64,000 nucleotides of DNA from Myxococcaceae bacterium (GTDB lineage Bacteria > Myxococcota_A > Polyangia > Polyangiales > Ga0077539): the NCBI GenBank assembly GCA_004297725.1, contig SCUS01000102.1, positions 83,901 to 147,900 on the forward strand, in the 5' to 3' direction. Each line of letters opens with the position of its first letter. Within the stretch, counting starts at the first letter, position 1. Both the position numbers and the translations under genes were made by a program. Positions 17,929 to 25,713 of the stretch are shown one piece after another. The notes below the pieces were generated by a model. The model did no database searches. It was not told the DNA's origin and saw only the letters and a list, made by a program, of their open reading frames with translations.

Positions 17929-19842
17929 TCAGTGATCGAGGTATTGCTCGGCCCACAGCTCGAAGACGAGGAGCGGGAAGACGTGCGTGTTGGCGTCGGC
18001 GCGTCCCGCGTCGAAGCGGGCGAGGACGTCGCGCACGGCGGACGGGTCGAAGACCCCGCGGCGGGCGACCCGCTCCGGGCTGAGGTGCTCCAGCAGGTAC
18101 GAGCGCGCCTTGCCGCGGAACCACGGGTCGAGCGGCACGTTGAAGCCCCACTTGGGGGCGTCGCGCCCGTCGGGGGGCAGCAGGTCGCCCACCGCGGCGC
18201 GCAGCACCTGCTTGAGCGAGGAGCGCCCGAGGCCGGGCACCTTGCGGGCGAAGGCGACGCCCGCGAGGCGCTGCACCAGCGCGAGGTCGAGGAGGGGTGA
18301 GCGGGCCTCCAGCGAGGCGGCCATGGTCATGCGGTCGACCTTGGCGAGCATCTCGTCGGGCAGGTAGAGCAGCACGTCGAAGGCGTTGGTGATGGCCTCC
18401 GGGGCGAGCCGACGGAGGCCCGCGTCGATCTCGTCGTCAAGGCGCGCGGCGGTCGACCGGTGGCCCTCCCGGAGCTCGGGGGAGAGCATGGCGCGCACCT
18501 CGCCGTCGTCGGGGGCGTTGGCCCACGCGAGCCGCCGCGCGCCGGCGGTGGGGCGCCGCGCCGCCTGGAGGAAGCGGGCGATGCGACGGAAGCCCGCGCC
18601 GCGCTCGCCGAGCTGGCCGTAGAGGGCGGAGGCCGCGCGGATGGCGGCGGGGTCGAGGCCCGACGGGCTCATGCGGAGCAGGCTGGCCCAGCGCTCGAAG
18701 AGGTACTGCGCGTAGCCGCCGAAGACCTCGTCGCCGCCGTCGCCGGTGAGCACCACGGTGACCTCCTTGCGGGCGGCGCGCGCGAGCAGCAGCGTCGGCA
18801 GCGCGGAGGAGATGGCGAAGGGCTCGTCGGCGTAGCGCACGAACTCCGGCAGCAGCTCGACGAGGTCGGGCTGCGCGAAGAGCTCGTGGTGGTCGGTGCC
18901 GAGGTGCTCGGCCATGCGCCGCGCCTTGGGGAGCTCGTTGTGCGAGGCCGGGCCCTCGAAGCCGATGGAGAAGGTCTTCACCCGGCCGGGCATGAGCCGG
19001 GACATCACCGCGACCACCGCCGACGAGTCGAGGCCGCCGCTGAGGAAGGCCCCGAGCGGAACATCCGCCACGAGGCGCCGCTCGACCGCGGCGAAGATCA
19101 TCCGCCGCACGTCGGCGACGAGCTCGTCGAAGGGCGGCATCTCGTCGTCGGCGTAGGAGCGCCAGTCCCAGTAGCGGCGCAGCGTGACGCCCGCGCGGCT
19201 CACGCTCATGGTGTGCCCGGGGGGCAGCTTCTTCACCTCGCGAAACACGCTCAGCGGCGCCGGGATCATCCGCAGCGCGAGGTAGTGGCCGAGCGCCTCG
19301 GGGTCGAGGGTGCGCCGCACCTTGGGGTGCAGCAGCAGGGGCTTGAGCTCGGAGCCGAAGACCAGCGTGCCGTCGACGTCGGCGTAGTAGAGGGGCTTCT
19401 TCCCGAGGTGGTCGCGCGCGATGAGCAGCCGGTCACCGTGCTCCGAGCGCCGCCGGTCGAGGAGGGCGAAGGCGAACATGCCCTCGAAGCGGGCCACGCA
19501 GGCGTCGCCCCACTCCTCGTAGGCGTGGACGATCACCTCCGTGTCGCTGTGCGTGCGGAAGACGTGGCCGCCCTCCTCGAGCTCGCGCCGCAGCGAGGCG
19601 AAGTTGTAGATCTCGCCGTTGAAGACCACCTGCACGTCGCCGGTCTCGTTGCCGATGGGCTGGTGGCCTCCCGCGAGGTCGATGACCGAGAGGCGGCGCA
19701 TGCCGAGGCCGACTGCGCCGTGGAAGAGGTAGCCGGCGTCGTCGGGCCCGCGGTGGGTGATGGAGTCGTTCATCCGCCGCACGAGGCCGTGCTCGACGGC
19801 CGCGCCGCGGCGGTACTCGAAGATGCCGACGATGCCGCACAT
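17929..19842 (-). CDS. asnB: Asparagine synthase-like glutamine amidotransferase
   Basis: 637 residues with the whole AsnB layout. Cys2 (MCGIVGIF) is the glutaminase nucleophile, NGEIYN forms the glutamine pocket, and the PP-loop SGGLDSS is at 268-274 in the synthetase domain. Copies inside polysaccharide loci often amidate a sugar acid or act on the glycan rather than making free asparagine (known of the family). Here the neighbours are gmd/fcl and glycosyltransferases, so amidation of a repeat-unit sugar is plausible. Confidence 0.9.
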   Translation of the reverse strand: MCGIVGIFEYRRGAAVEHGLVRRMNDSITHRGPDDAGYLFHGAVGLGMRRLSVIDLAGGHQPIGNETGDVQVVFNGEIYNFASLRRELEEGGHVFRTHSDTEVIVHAYEEWGDACVARFEGMFAFALLDRRRSEHGDRLLIARDHLGKKPLYYADVDGTLVFGSELKPLLLHPKVRRTLDPEALGHYLALRMIPAPLSVFREVKKLPPGHTMSVSRAGVTLRRYWDWRSYADDEMPPFDELVADVRRMIFAAVERRLVADVPLGAFLSGGLDSSAVVAVMSRLMPGRVKTFSIGFEGPASHNELPKARRMAEHLGTDHHELFAQPDLVELLPEFVRYADEPFAISSALPTLLLARAARKEVTVVLTGDGGDEVFGGYAQYLFERWASLLRMSPSGLDPAAIRAASALYGQLGERGAGFRRIARFLQAARRPTAGARRLAWANAPDDGEVRAMLSPELREGHRSTAARLDDEIDAGLRRLAPEAITNAFDVLLYLPDEMLAKVDRMTMAASLEARSPLLDLALVQRLAGVAFARKVPGLGRSSLKQVLRAAVGDLLPPDGRDAPKWGFNVPLDPWFRGKARSYLLEHLSPERVARRGVFDPSAVRDVLARFDAGRADANTHVFPLLVFELWAEQYLDH

Positions 19843-19866
19843 GGACGATGCGGGGAGTACCCGGTT

Positions 19867-19886
19867 GAGTTCCCTGGAGGGAGCTC
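19867..19886 (-). terminator. Possible hairpin between gmd and asnB
   Basis: On the minus strand GAGCTCCC and GGGAACTC form an 8-bp stem with one mismatch and a 4-base loop, overlapping the gmd stop codon. It could attenuate read-through into asnB. There is no U-run, so the call is weak. Confidence 0.3.
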
Positions 19887-20883
19887 AGCCGTTCGCGCGC
19901 TTCTCGCGAGCGGCGAGCGCCACGTCGGCGTCGACCATCATCGTGACCAGCTCACGGAAGCCGACCGTCGGGGTCCAGTCGAGCTTCTCCTTCGCCTTGG
20001 CGGGGTCGGCCAGCAGCAGGTCGACCTCCGCAGGGCGCAGGTAGCGCGGGTCGAGCTTCACGTGCTCCTGCCAGTCGAGCCCCGCGTGCGCGAAGGCCAC
20101 CTCCAGGAACTCCCTCACCGAGTGCGTCTCCCCGGTGCCGATCACGAAGTCGTCGGGCTCGTCGACCTGGAGCATGCGCCACATGGCGTCGACGTAGTCG
20201 GGCGCGTATCCCCAGTCGCGCTTGGAGTCGAGGTTGCCCAGGAAGAGTTCCTTCTGGAGCCCGAGCTTGATGCGCCCCACCGCGCGGGTGATCTTGCGCG
20301 TGACGAAGGTCTCCCCGCGGCGCGGCGACTCGTGGTTGAACAGGATGCCGTTGACCGCGAACATCCCGTAGGCCTCGCGGTAGTTCTGCACCATGTAGAA
20401 CGCGTAGGCCTTGGCGACGGCGTAGGGGCTGCGCGGGTGGAAGGGCGTGGTCTCCCGCTGCGGCGTCTCCACGACCTTGCCGTAGAGCTCGCTCGAGCTG
20501 GCCTGGTAGAACTTGCACTCCACGCCGACCTTGCGGATGGCCTCGAGCATGCGGATGGCGCCGAGCGCGGTGACCTCGCCGGTGTACTCCGGGATGTCGA
20601 AGGAGACCCGCACGTGGCTCTGGGCGCCGAGGTTGTAGACCTCGTCGGGGCGCACCTCGCTCACGATGGACTGCAGCGACGAGGCGTCGTTGAGGTCGCC
20701 GTAGTGCAGGTAGAGGTTGACCCCGCGCTCGTGCGGATCGCGGTAGAGGTGGTCGAGGCGCTCGGTGTTGAAGGAGCTGGAGCGGCGCACGACGCCGTGG
20801 ACCTCGTAGCCCTTCTCGAGCAAGAGCTCGGTGAGGTACGAGCCGTCCTGTCCGGTGATTCCTGTGATGAGTGCGCGCTTCAT
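19885..20883 (-). CDS. gmd: GDP-mannose 4,6-dehydratase
   Basis: 332 residues. It converts GDP-D-mannose to GDP-4-keto-6-deoxymannose. Cofactor motif ITGITGQDGSYL is at 6-17, ASSSELYG at 128-135, and the catalytic SPYAVAKAY with Tyr154 and Lys158; HYGDLND and the NFNHESPRRGETF-like segment (here LFNHESPRRGETF) are Gmd hallmarks. Its ATG overlaps the upstream fcl stop by 4 bp, so the GDP-L-fucose pathway is encoded as a coupled pair. Cytoplasmic. Confidence 0.95.
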   Translation of the reverse strand: MKRALITGITGQDGSYLTELLLEKGYEVHGVVRRSSSFNTERLDHLYRDPHERGVNLYLHYGDLNDASSLQSIVSEVRPDEVYNLGAQSHVRVSFDIPEYTGEVTALGAIRMLEAIRKVGVECKFYQASSSELYGKVVETPQRETTPFHPRSPYAVAKAYAFYMVQNYREAYGMFAVNGILFNHESPRRGETFVTRKITRAVGRIKLGLQKELFLGNLDSKRDWGYAPDYVDAMWRMLQVDEPDDFVIGTGETHSVREFLEVAFAHAGLDWQEHVKLDPRYLRPAEVDLLLADPAKAKEKLDWTPTVGFRELVTMMVDADVALAAREKRANG

Positions 20884-21854
20884 GGGGATGTCCGTGCGGT
20901 CTCTCGGGCGGCGATGTCGTCGCGGTGTTCTCGGTACCAGGCGATGGTGCGGCGCAGGCCCTCCGCGAAGGGAGTGCGCGCGGTGAATCCGAAGCGCTCG
21001 CGGGCCCGCTCGACGTCGAGCATGCGCCGCGGCTGGCCGTTGGGGCGGCTGCCGTCCCAGCGCACCTCGCCGGTGAAGCCGGAGGCGCGGGCGATGGTGT
21101 CGGCGAGCTCGCGCATGGAGATCTCGAAGCCGGCGCCCAGGTTGACCGGGTCGGGGTCGTCGTAGCGCTCCGCGGCGAGCACCAGGCCCTCGGCGCAGTC
21201 CTCCACGAAGAGGAACTCCCTGGTCGGCGAGCCGTCGCCCCAGAGCGTGACGAAGGACTCTCCGCGGGCCTGCGCGTCGATGAACTTGCGGATCATCGCC
21301 GGGATGACGTGCGAGTCCTCGAGGTCGAAGTTGTCGCGCGGGCCGAAGAGGTTGACCGGGAAGACCATCACGAAGTTGGAGCCGTACTCCTGGCGGTAGG
21401 CCTGGGCCATCACCAGCAGGGCCTTCTTGGCGATGCCGTAGGGGGCGTTGGTCTCCTCGGGGTAGCCGTTCCAGAGGTCGTCTTCGCGGAAGGGCACGGG
21501 GGTGAACTTGGGGTACGCGCAGATGGTGCCCGCCACCACGACCTTGGCGGTGCCATGGACGCGCGCGCTCTCCAGCACGTTCAGCCCCATGGCCATGTTG
21601 TCGTAGAAGAAGCGACCCGGGTGACGGCGGTTGGCGCCGATGCCGCCGACGCTTGCGGCGAGGTGCATCACCAGGTCGGGCCGGTGCTCGCGAAACACCG
21701 CATCGGCGTGCGACGCGTCGCGCAGGTCGTGCTCCTTCGAGCGCGGGACCACCACCTCGCCGGCGCCCCGGGCGCGCAGCGCCTCGACGACGTGCGAGCC
21801 GAGAAACCCGCTCCCGCCGGTGACCAAGACCTTCTTGCCTTCGAGCGTTCCCAT
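20880..21854 (-). CDS. fcl: GDP-L-fucose synthase
   Basis: 324 residues. It epimerises and reduces the gmd product to GDP-L-fucose. Motifs: VTGGSGFLGSHV at 11-22, GTICAYPK at 109-116 in place of the usual SSCIYPK, and catalytic NAPYGIAKKAL with Tyr139 and Lys143, followed by FGPRDNFD. Start MGTLEGKKVLVTGG. The Ser of the catalytic region is replaced by Thr-Ile-Cys context, which is a common variation. Coupled to gmd, so L-fucose (or a derivative) should be in the surface glycan. Confidence 0.93.
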   Translation of the reverse strand: MGTLEGKKVLVTGGSGFLGSHVVEALRARGAGEVVVPRSKEHDLRDASHADAVFREHRPDLVMHLAASVGGIGANRRHPGRFFYDNMAMGLNVLESARVHGTAKVVVAGTICAYPKFTPVPFREDDLWNGYPEETNAPYGIAKKALLVMAQAYRQEYGSNFVMVFPVNLFGPRDNFDLEDSHVIPAMIRKFIDAQARGESFVTLWGDGSPTREFLFVEDCAEGLVLAAERYDDPDPVNLGAGFEISMRELADTIARASGFTGEVRWDGSRPNGQPRRMLDVERARERFGFTARTPFAEGLRRTIAWYREHRDDIAARETARTSP

Positions 21855-21949
21855 GGTGCGCGATCCTTCCGATACCGCAGGGCCGGGCGTGACTACCACT
21901 GGTCCATCGGGACCGCCAACGCGCCCGGGCCGACGAGTCACTTCATCCC

Positions 21950-22807
21950 TCAACGCCGGTCGGGCGAGCCCGCCTTGACGGCCTCGATCATCAGCCCGGT
22001 GCCCAGCCGATCGCCCAGCCTCCGCACCAGCCAGCGGGGGTAGAGCCGCCACGCGAGCTGGTGCTTCCACCCGCGGTACTTCGCCGCCGGGGGCATGAGC
22101 AGCAGGTCTCCGTGCGAGAGCTGCGGCCGCACGTCGACCCGGGCGAAGTCCGAGAAGAGGCCTCGGCCCTCGTCGACCGTATAGACCTTGGTGCCGGGGC
22201 TCTCCAGGTGCTCGAACACCGCCTGCCGGGGCGACACCCACGGCCGCATGTGCGCCGCGTAGTGCACGCCCCAGAGCATGAAGCCCACCCACGAGGGGTG
22301 GTGGTAGACCATCACGATCGCGGTGCCGCCGGGCTTGAGCACCCGGTGCACCTCCTTCACGGCGGCGCGGGTGTCGGGCGAGTGGTGCAGCACCCCGTAC
22401 GAGTAGACGATGTCGAAGGTGGCGTCGGGGAAGGGCAGGTGCTCGGCGTCGGCGACCATCACCTCGGCGCTGAGGCCCTCCAGGGCGAGGCGCTCGCGGG
22501 TGAGGGCGACGCCCTGCTCGGTGAGGTCGACCCCGGTGGCGACGGCGCCGTTGCGCGCCCAGTTGATGAAGTCCGTGCCGGCCCCGACGCCGACCTCCAG
22601 GACCTTCAGCCCGCGGCCCCGCTCGAAGCGAGCGAAGGGCTTGATGTACGGCTCCCAGGCGTAGCGGTCGCGCTCGATCTCGTCGAAGAAGGCGCGGCGC
22701 TCGGCGGGCGAGGTGCCCCGGGTGCCGCACGGCTCGGCCTGCCAGTGACGGCGCACGGCGTCCTTCAAGGCGTCGGCGTCCGGGGCGTTGCGATCTTCCA
22801 TGGCCAT
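21950..22807 (-). CDS. SAM-dependent methyltransferase (class I)
   Basis: 285 residues from ATG 22807, which has a GGAG ribosome site 8 bases upstream; ATG at 22837 has none. SAM motif VLEVGVGAGTDFINWA lies near residue 70, then GVDLTEQGV, a MVADAEHLPFPDATFDIVYS stretch and VLHHSPD, the ordinary UbiE/methyltransferase-11 order. First gene of the minus-strand polysaccharide operon, 95 bp before fcl. It probably methylates a sugar or lipid-linked precursor; substrate not evident. Confidence 0.85.
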   Translation of the reverse strand: MAMEDRNAPDADALKDAVRRHWQAEPCGTRGTSPAERRAFFDEIERDRYAWEPYIKPFARFERGRGLKVLEVGVGAGTDFINWARNGAVATGVDLTEQGVALTRERLALEGLSAEVMVADAEHLPFPDATFDIVYSYGVLHHSPDTRAAVKEVHRVLKPGGTAIVMVYHHPSWVGFMLWGVHYAAHMRPWVSPRQAVFEHLESPGTKVYTVDEGRGLFSDFARVDVRPQLSHGDLLLMPPAAKYRGWKHQLAWRLYPRWLVRRLGDRLGTGLMIEAVKAGSPDRR

Positions 22808-23100
22808 TCCAAAAGCTCCGCGGAGAAGGGGCGGCATCCTGAGGCAGCGCCTCGCGCCGAGTCAACCGACGACGACCACCGTCGGTCGCCATCGGACCCG
22901 CGGGGGGGGTAGACGAGGGCGCGGTGATGCGTCCGTGCGCTCCCACTGTTGCTCCGGGCGCCCGCTCCGTTCTACCTAACGCGCTTCGGTGGGGGTGAGG
23001 CTTGAACCCGGGCCCCTGCTGCGGCAACGCACGCCCTGCGGGTCAGTCGCCCCCCCCGCCAACACTCCAGTCGCCGACGAAGAGACCCGCCAAACCCCCT
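22808..23100. other. Divergent intergenic region of the polysaccharide locus
   Basis: 293 bp between the divergent methyltransferase and O-antigen-ligase genes. It is GC-rich with a run of nine G near 22905 and a run of eight C near 23050. A segment around 22985-23060 resembles a tRNA T-arm on the minus strand but does not fold into a cloverleaf. It must hold the promoters of both transcription units; I cannot identify convincing -35/-10 boxes. Confidence 0.5.
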
Positions 23101-25617
23101 ATGCCCGCGATCGACGTCCTGCACCCGCCCGGCGAACGCACCCCGATGAAGCCGCGCGCAGCCTGGGCCCGACCCGCGCTGGCGGCGCTGGTCTTCGGCG
23201 CCCCGATGGCCCTCGGGGGAGCGCCGTGGTGGACCGTTCCGCTCTTCTCCCTCATCGCCCTCTCCGGCTTCGTGGTGGCGGGATGGGACCGCGCGGTCGC
23301 CCAGCGCGACCGGCTGCTCGTGTGCTGGCTCCTCCTGCTGGGGGTGCTGGGCTTCCAGCTCCTCCCGCTCCCTCCCTCGCTGCTCCAGCTCATCGACCCC
23401 ACCTCCGCGGCCGCCTCCGCCGGGTCCCTCGATCCGCTGCGGGTGTCCCGCGCGGGCGCGTGGCGTGCGCTCCATCATGACCCCGGCAGCGGCTTCGCCG
23501 ACCTGCTCTATCTCCTCGGGCTGGGCGCGGCCTACGTCACGGCCACGCGCGTCTCGTCGCGCGAGGAGGGAGACCACACGGTTCGCCTGGTGGCCTGGGG
23601 AGCGCTGCTCATCGCGGGCACCGCGCTCGCCCACCAGATCACCGGGCAGGACCGGCTCTTCGGCTTCTACCGCCCGCACTCCGCGTCGCCGCCGATCCTC
23701 TCTCCTCTGCTCAACCCCAACCACCTCGCGGCGCTGACCGGCGCGGGCGCCATCCTCTGGCTGGGGCTCGCGGTGGCCGCCGATCGGGTGGCACCTCGCA
23801 CCGTCGCCGTCATCGGGGCGGTGCTCTGCGGGGTGGTGTGCATGCAGTCCCTCTCGCGCGGCGGCGTGGCGGCGACGGTGGGGTGCATCCTGCTGTTCGT
23901 GGGCCTCAACGCGCGCCGCGGCTCCTCCGATCGCGCGCCGCCGCAGTCGGGGCCGCAGGTCTGGGGAGGGCTCGCGCTCGGGGTCGTGATCCTCCTCGCG
24001 GGCGTGTACATGGCCTCGACGTCGCTCAGCGACGAGTACGCCCGCGGGGGCGCGAGCAAGCTCGAGAACTTCCGACGAGCCCTCGGTCTGCTGCGCGACC
24101 ACTGGCTCCTCGGCGTCGGCTCCGGCGCCGTGCCCGTGGCCGTCGCGTCGTCCGGTCGCCTCGACCCGGAGTGGACCTTCCTGCGCGTGGAGTGCCTGCC
24201 CGTCGACATGGCGGTGTCCTTCGGGCTGCCCGCGGCGCTCATCGCCCTCTGGTTCGCCGCGCGCGCCCTCCGCGACTGGCGCCCCCCGACCCATGCGTCG
24301 CCGGTGATCCTCGGCGCCTGGTGCGCGATGCTCTCGCTGGTCCTTCACGACCTCGTGGACTTCTCGCTCTTCCTCGGCGGCGTCGGGTACCCCGCGGCGG
24401 TCCTCGCGGGCTACCTCATGGCGCAGCGACTTCGCCGCTGGCGCAGCGCGCTCCCCCGGGGCGCGGCGGTGCTCCGCTCGCCGGCCTTCGCGCTGCTGGT
24501 GCTCGGCCTCGGGCTCACCCCCTTCGCGTGGCGCTCGACGCTCGAGCCCGAGCGCGACCACGTGGAGGAGCTCCTGCGCGCCGACCCTGCGGCCATCCGC
24601 GGCGAGGCGCTGCGCCGCGCGCTCGTCCGACACCCCTTCGACGCCTACCTCCCGCTGCTCGCCGGCGCCCACGCGGCCGCGCAGAACGACGAGTCCGCGC
24701 TGCGCTTCGTCTCCCGCGCGCTGCTGCTCTCCCCCAACTGGGCGCAGCCGCACCTGCTCCTCGCCCGCACCTTCGCCGCCCGGGGTCTCCGCTCGCAGAG
24801 CCTCGTCGAGCTCCGCGAGGCGCTGGCCCGCTCGGAGCGCGTGATGCGCCCGGCGGCCGAGCTCGTGGTGCGCCTCCGGCCGCTGCCCGACGCCGACGAG
24901 CTGTCGCGCATCACCCCGCGCGCCCCCTACGGCATCTACTTCCTCGACGTCGTGGCCACCCGCCCCGGCGCCACCCCGGCGCTGGTGACCGCCCTCGACG
25001 CGCTCATCCTCGAGCGCGACCGCAACTTCCTCATGGCCCTGCGGCGCCGCTCGCAGTACGCCCTCGCGGAGGGGCGCCCGCAGGACGCGATCGCCTTCTG
25101 CGACCGGATGATCGAGGCGCACCCCAAGGTCGCCGAGGGATACGTCTGCCGCGGCTCGCTCCTGGTGGCGGGGGGTGACCTCAGCGGGGCGATGCGCACC
25201 TACGCCGCGGGCATCGCGCGGGCCACGGACCGCTATCCCCTGCACCAGGCGCGGGCCCGGGTGTACGCCGCGCGCCGCGAGTCCGCGTCCATGCGCGAGG
25301 CCATCACGTCGGCCATCGAGGCCGCGGGCGCCGACCTCGAGCGGCTGGTCGCCACGCACGGCCTCCACGGCGCGCTCGAGACCTCCCTCGGCAACGACCG
25401 GGGGGCCATCGAGGCGTACATGATGGCGCACGCGCTGACGGCCCCGGAGGCGCCCTTCCTCATCGAGCTGCTGGAGGCCTCGGCGCGCACCGGCGACCGG
25501 GCGACGGTGGAGCAGGGGTGCGCCACGCTGGGAGAGCGCGGGCCCCTCGACGCGAGGGCCCGGGCGATCTGCAACCGCGGAACGTCGCCCTCGCAGCTCG
25601 GCGACGCCGGTCGATGA
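23101..25617 (+). CDS. O-antigen ligase/polymerase-like membrane protein with C-terminal TPR part
   Basis: 838 residues; ATG 23146 is an alternative start. The first about 470 residues have ten or more hydrophobic helices (for example PALAALVFGAPMALGG and VGCILLFVGL) with the Wzy_C signature LSRGG at 251-255, then LLRDHWLLGVGSGAV, as in O-antigen ligases and polymerases that act at the outer face of the inner membrane. The last about 350 residues are soluble and helical with TPR spacing (LRFVSRALLLSPNWAQPHLL and later). It is followed 96 bp downstream by the Wzc-like gene. Confidence 0.85.
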   Translation: MPAIDVLHPPGERTPMKPRAAWARPALAALVFGAPMALGGAPWWTVPLFSLIALSGFVVAGWDRAVAQRDRLLVCWLLLLGVLGFQLLPLPPSLLQLIDPTSAAASAGSLDPLRVSRAGAWRALHHDPGSGFADLLYLLGLGAAYVTATRVSSREEGDHTVRLVAWGALLIAGTALAHQITGQDRLFGFYRPHSASPPILSPLLNPNHLAALTGAGAILWLGLAVAADRVAPRTVAVIGAVLCGVVCMQSLSRGGVAATVGCILLFVGLNARRGSSDRAPPQSGPQVWGGLALGVVILLAGVYMASTSLSDEYARGGASKLENFRRALGLLRDHWLLGVGSGAVPVAVASSGRLDPEWTFLRVECLPVDMAVSFGLPAALIALWFAARALRDWRPPTHASPVILGAWCAMLSLVLHDLVDFSLFLGGVGYPAAVLAGYLMAQRLRRWRSALPRGAAVLRSPAFALLVLGLGLTPFAWRSTLEPERDHVEELLRADPAAIRGEALRRALVRHPFDAYLPLLAGAHAAAQNDESALRFVSRALLLSPNWAQPHLLLARTFAARGLRSQSLVELREALARSERVMRPAAELVVRLRPLPDADELSRITPRAPYGIYFLDVVATRPGATPALVTALDALILERDRNFLMALRRRSQYALAEGRPQDAIAFCDRMIEAHPKVAEGYVCRGSLLVAGGDLSGAMRTYAAGIARATDRYPLHQARARVYAARRESASMREAITSAIEAAGADLERLVATHGLHGALETSLGNDRGAIEAYMMAHALTAPEAPFLIELLEASARTGDRATVEQGCATLGERGPLDARARAICNRGTSPSQLGDAGR

Positions 25618-25713
25618 ACGTCGCCGCGGTGCGGGCGCAACGCATGACCCGGTCGGGTTGTCGTGCCGGGATGATCTGGTACTAAGGCCAACGAAACGAA
25701 TGGAGACGCGCGC

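Noticed and set aside
22985..23060. tRNA-like stretch on the minus strand with GGTTCAAGCC
   Set aside because: The T-arm stem and acceptor stem do not pair and no cloverleaf can be drawn, so it is chance similarity.
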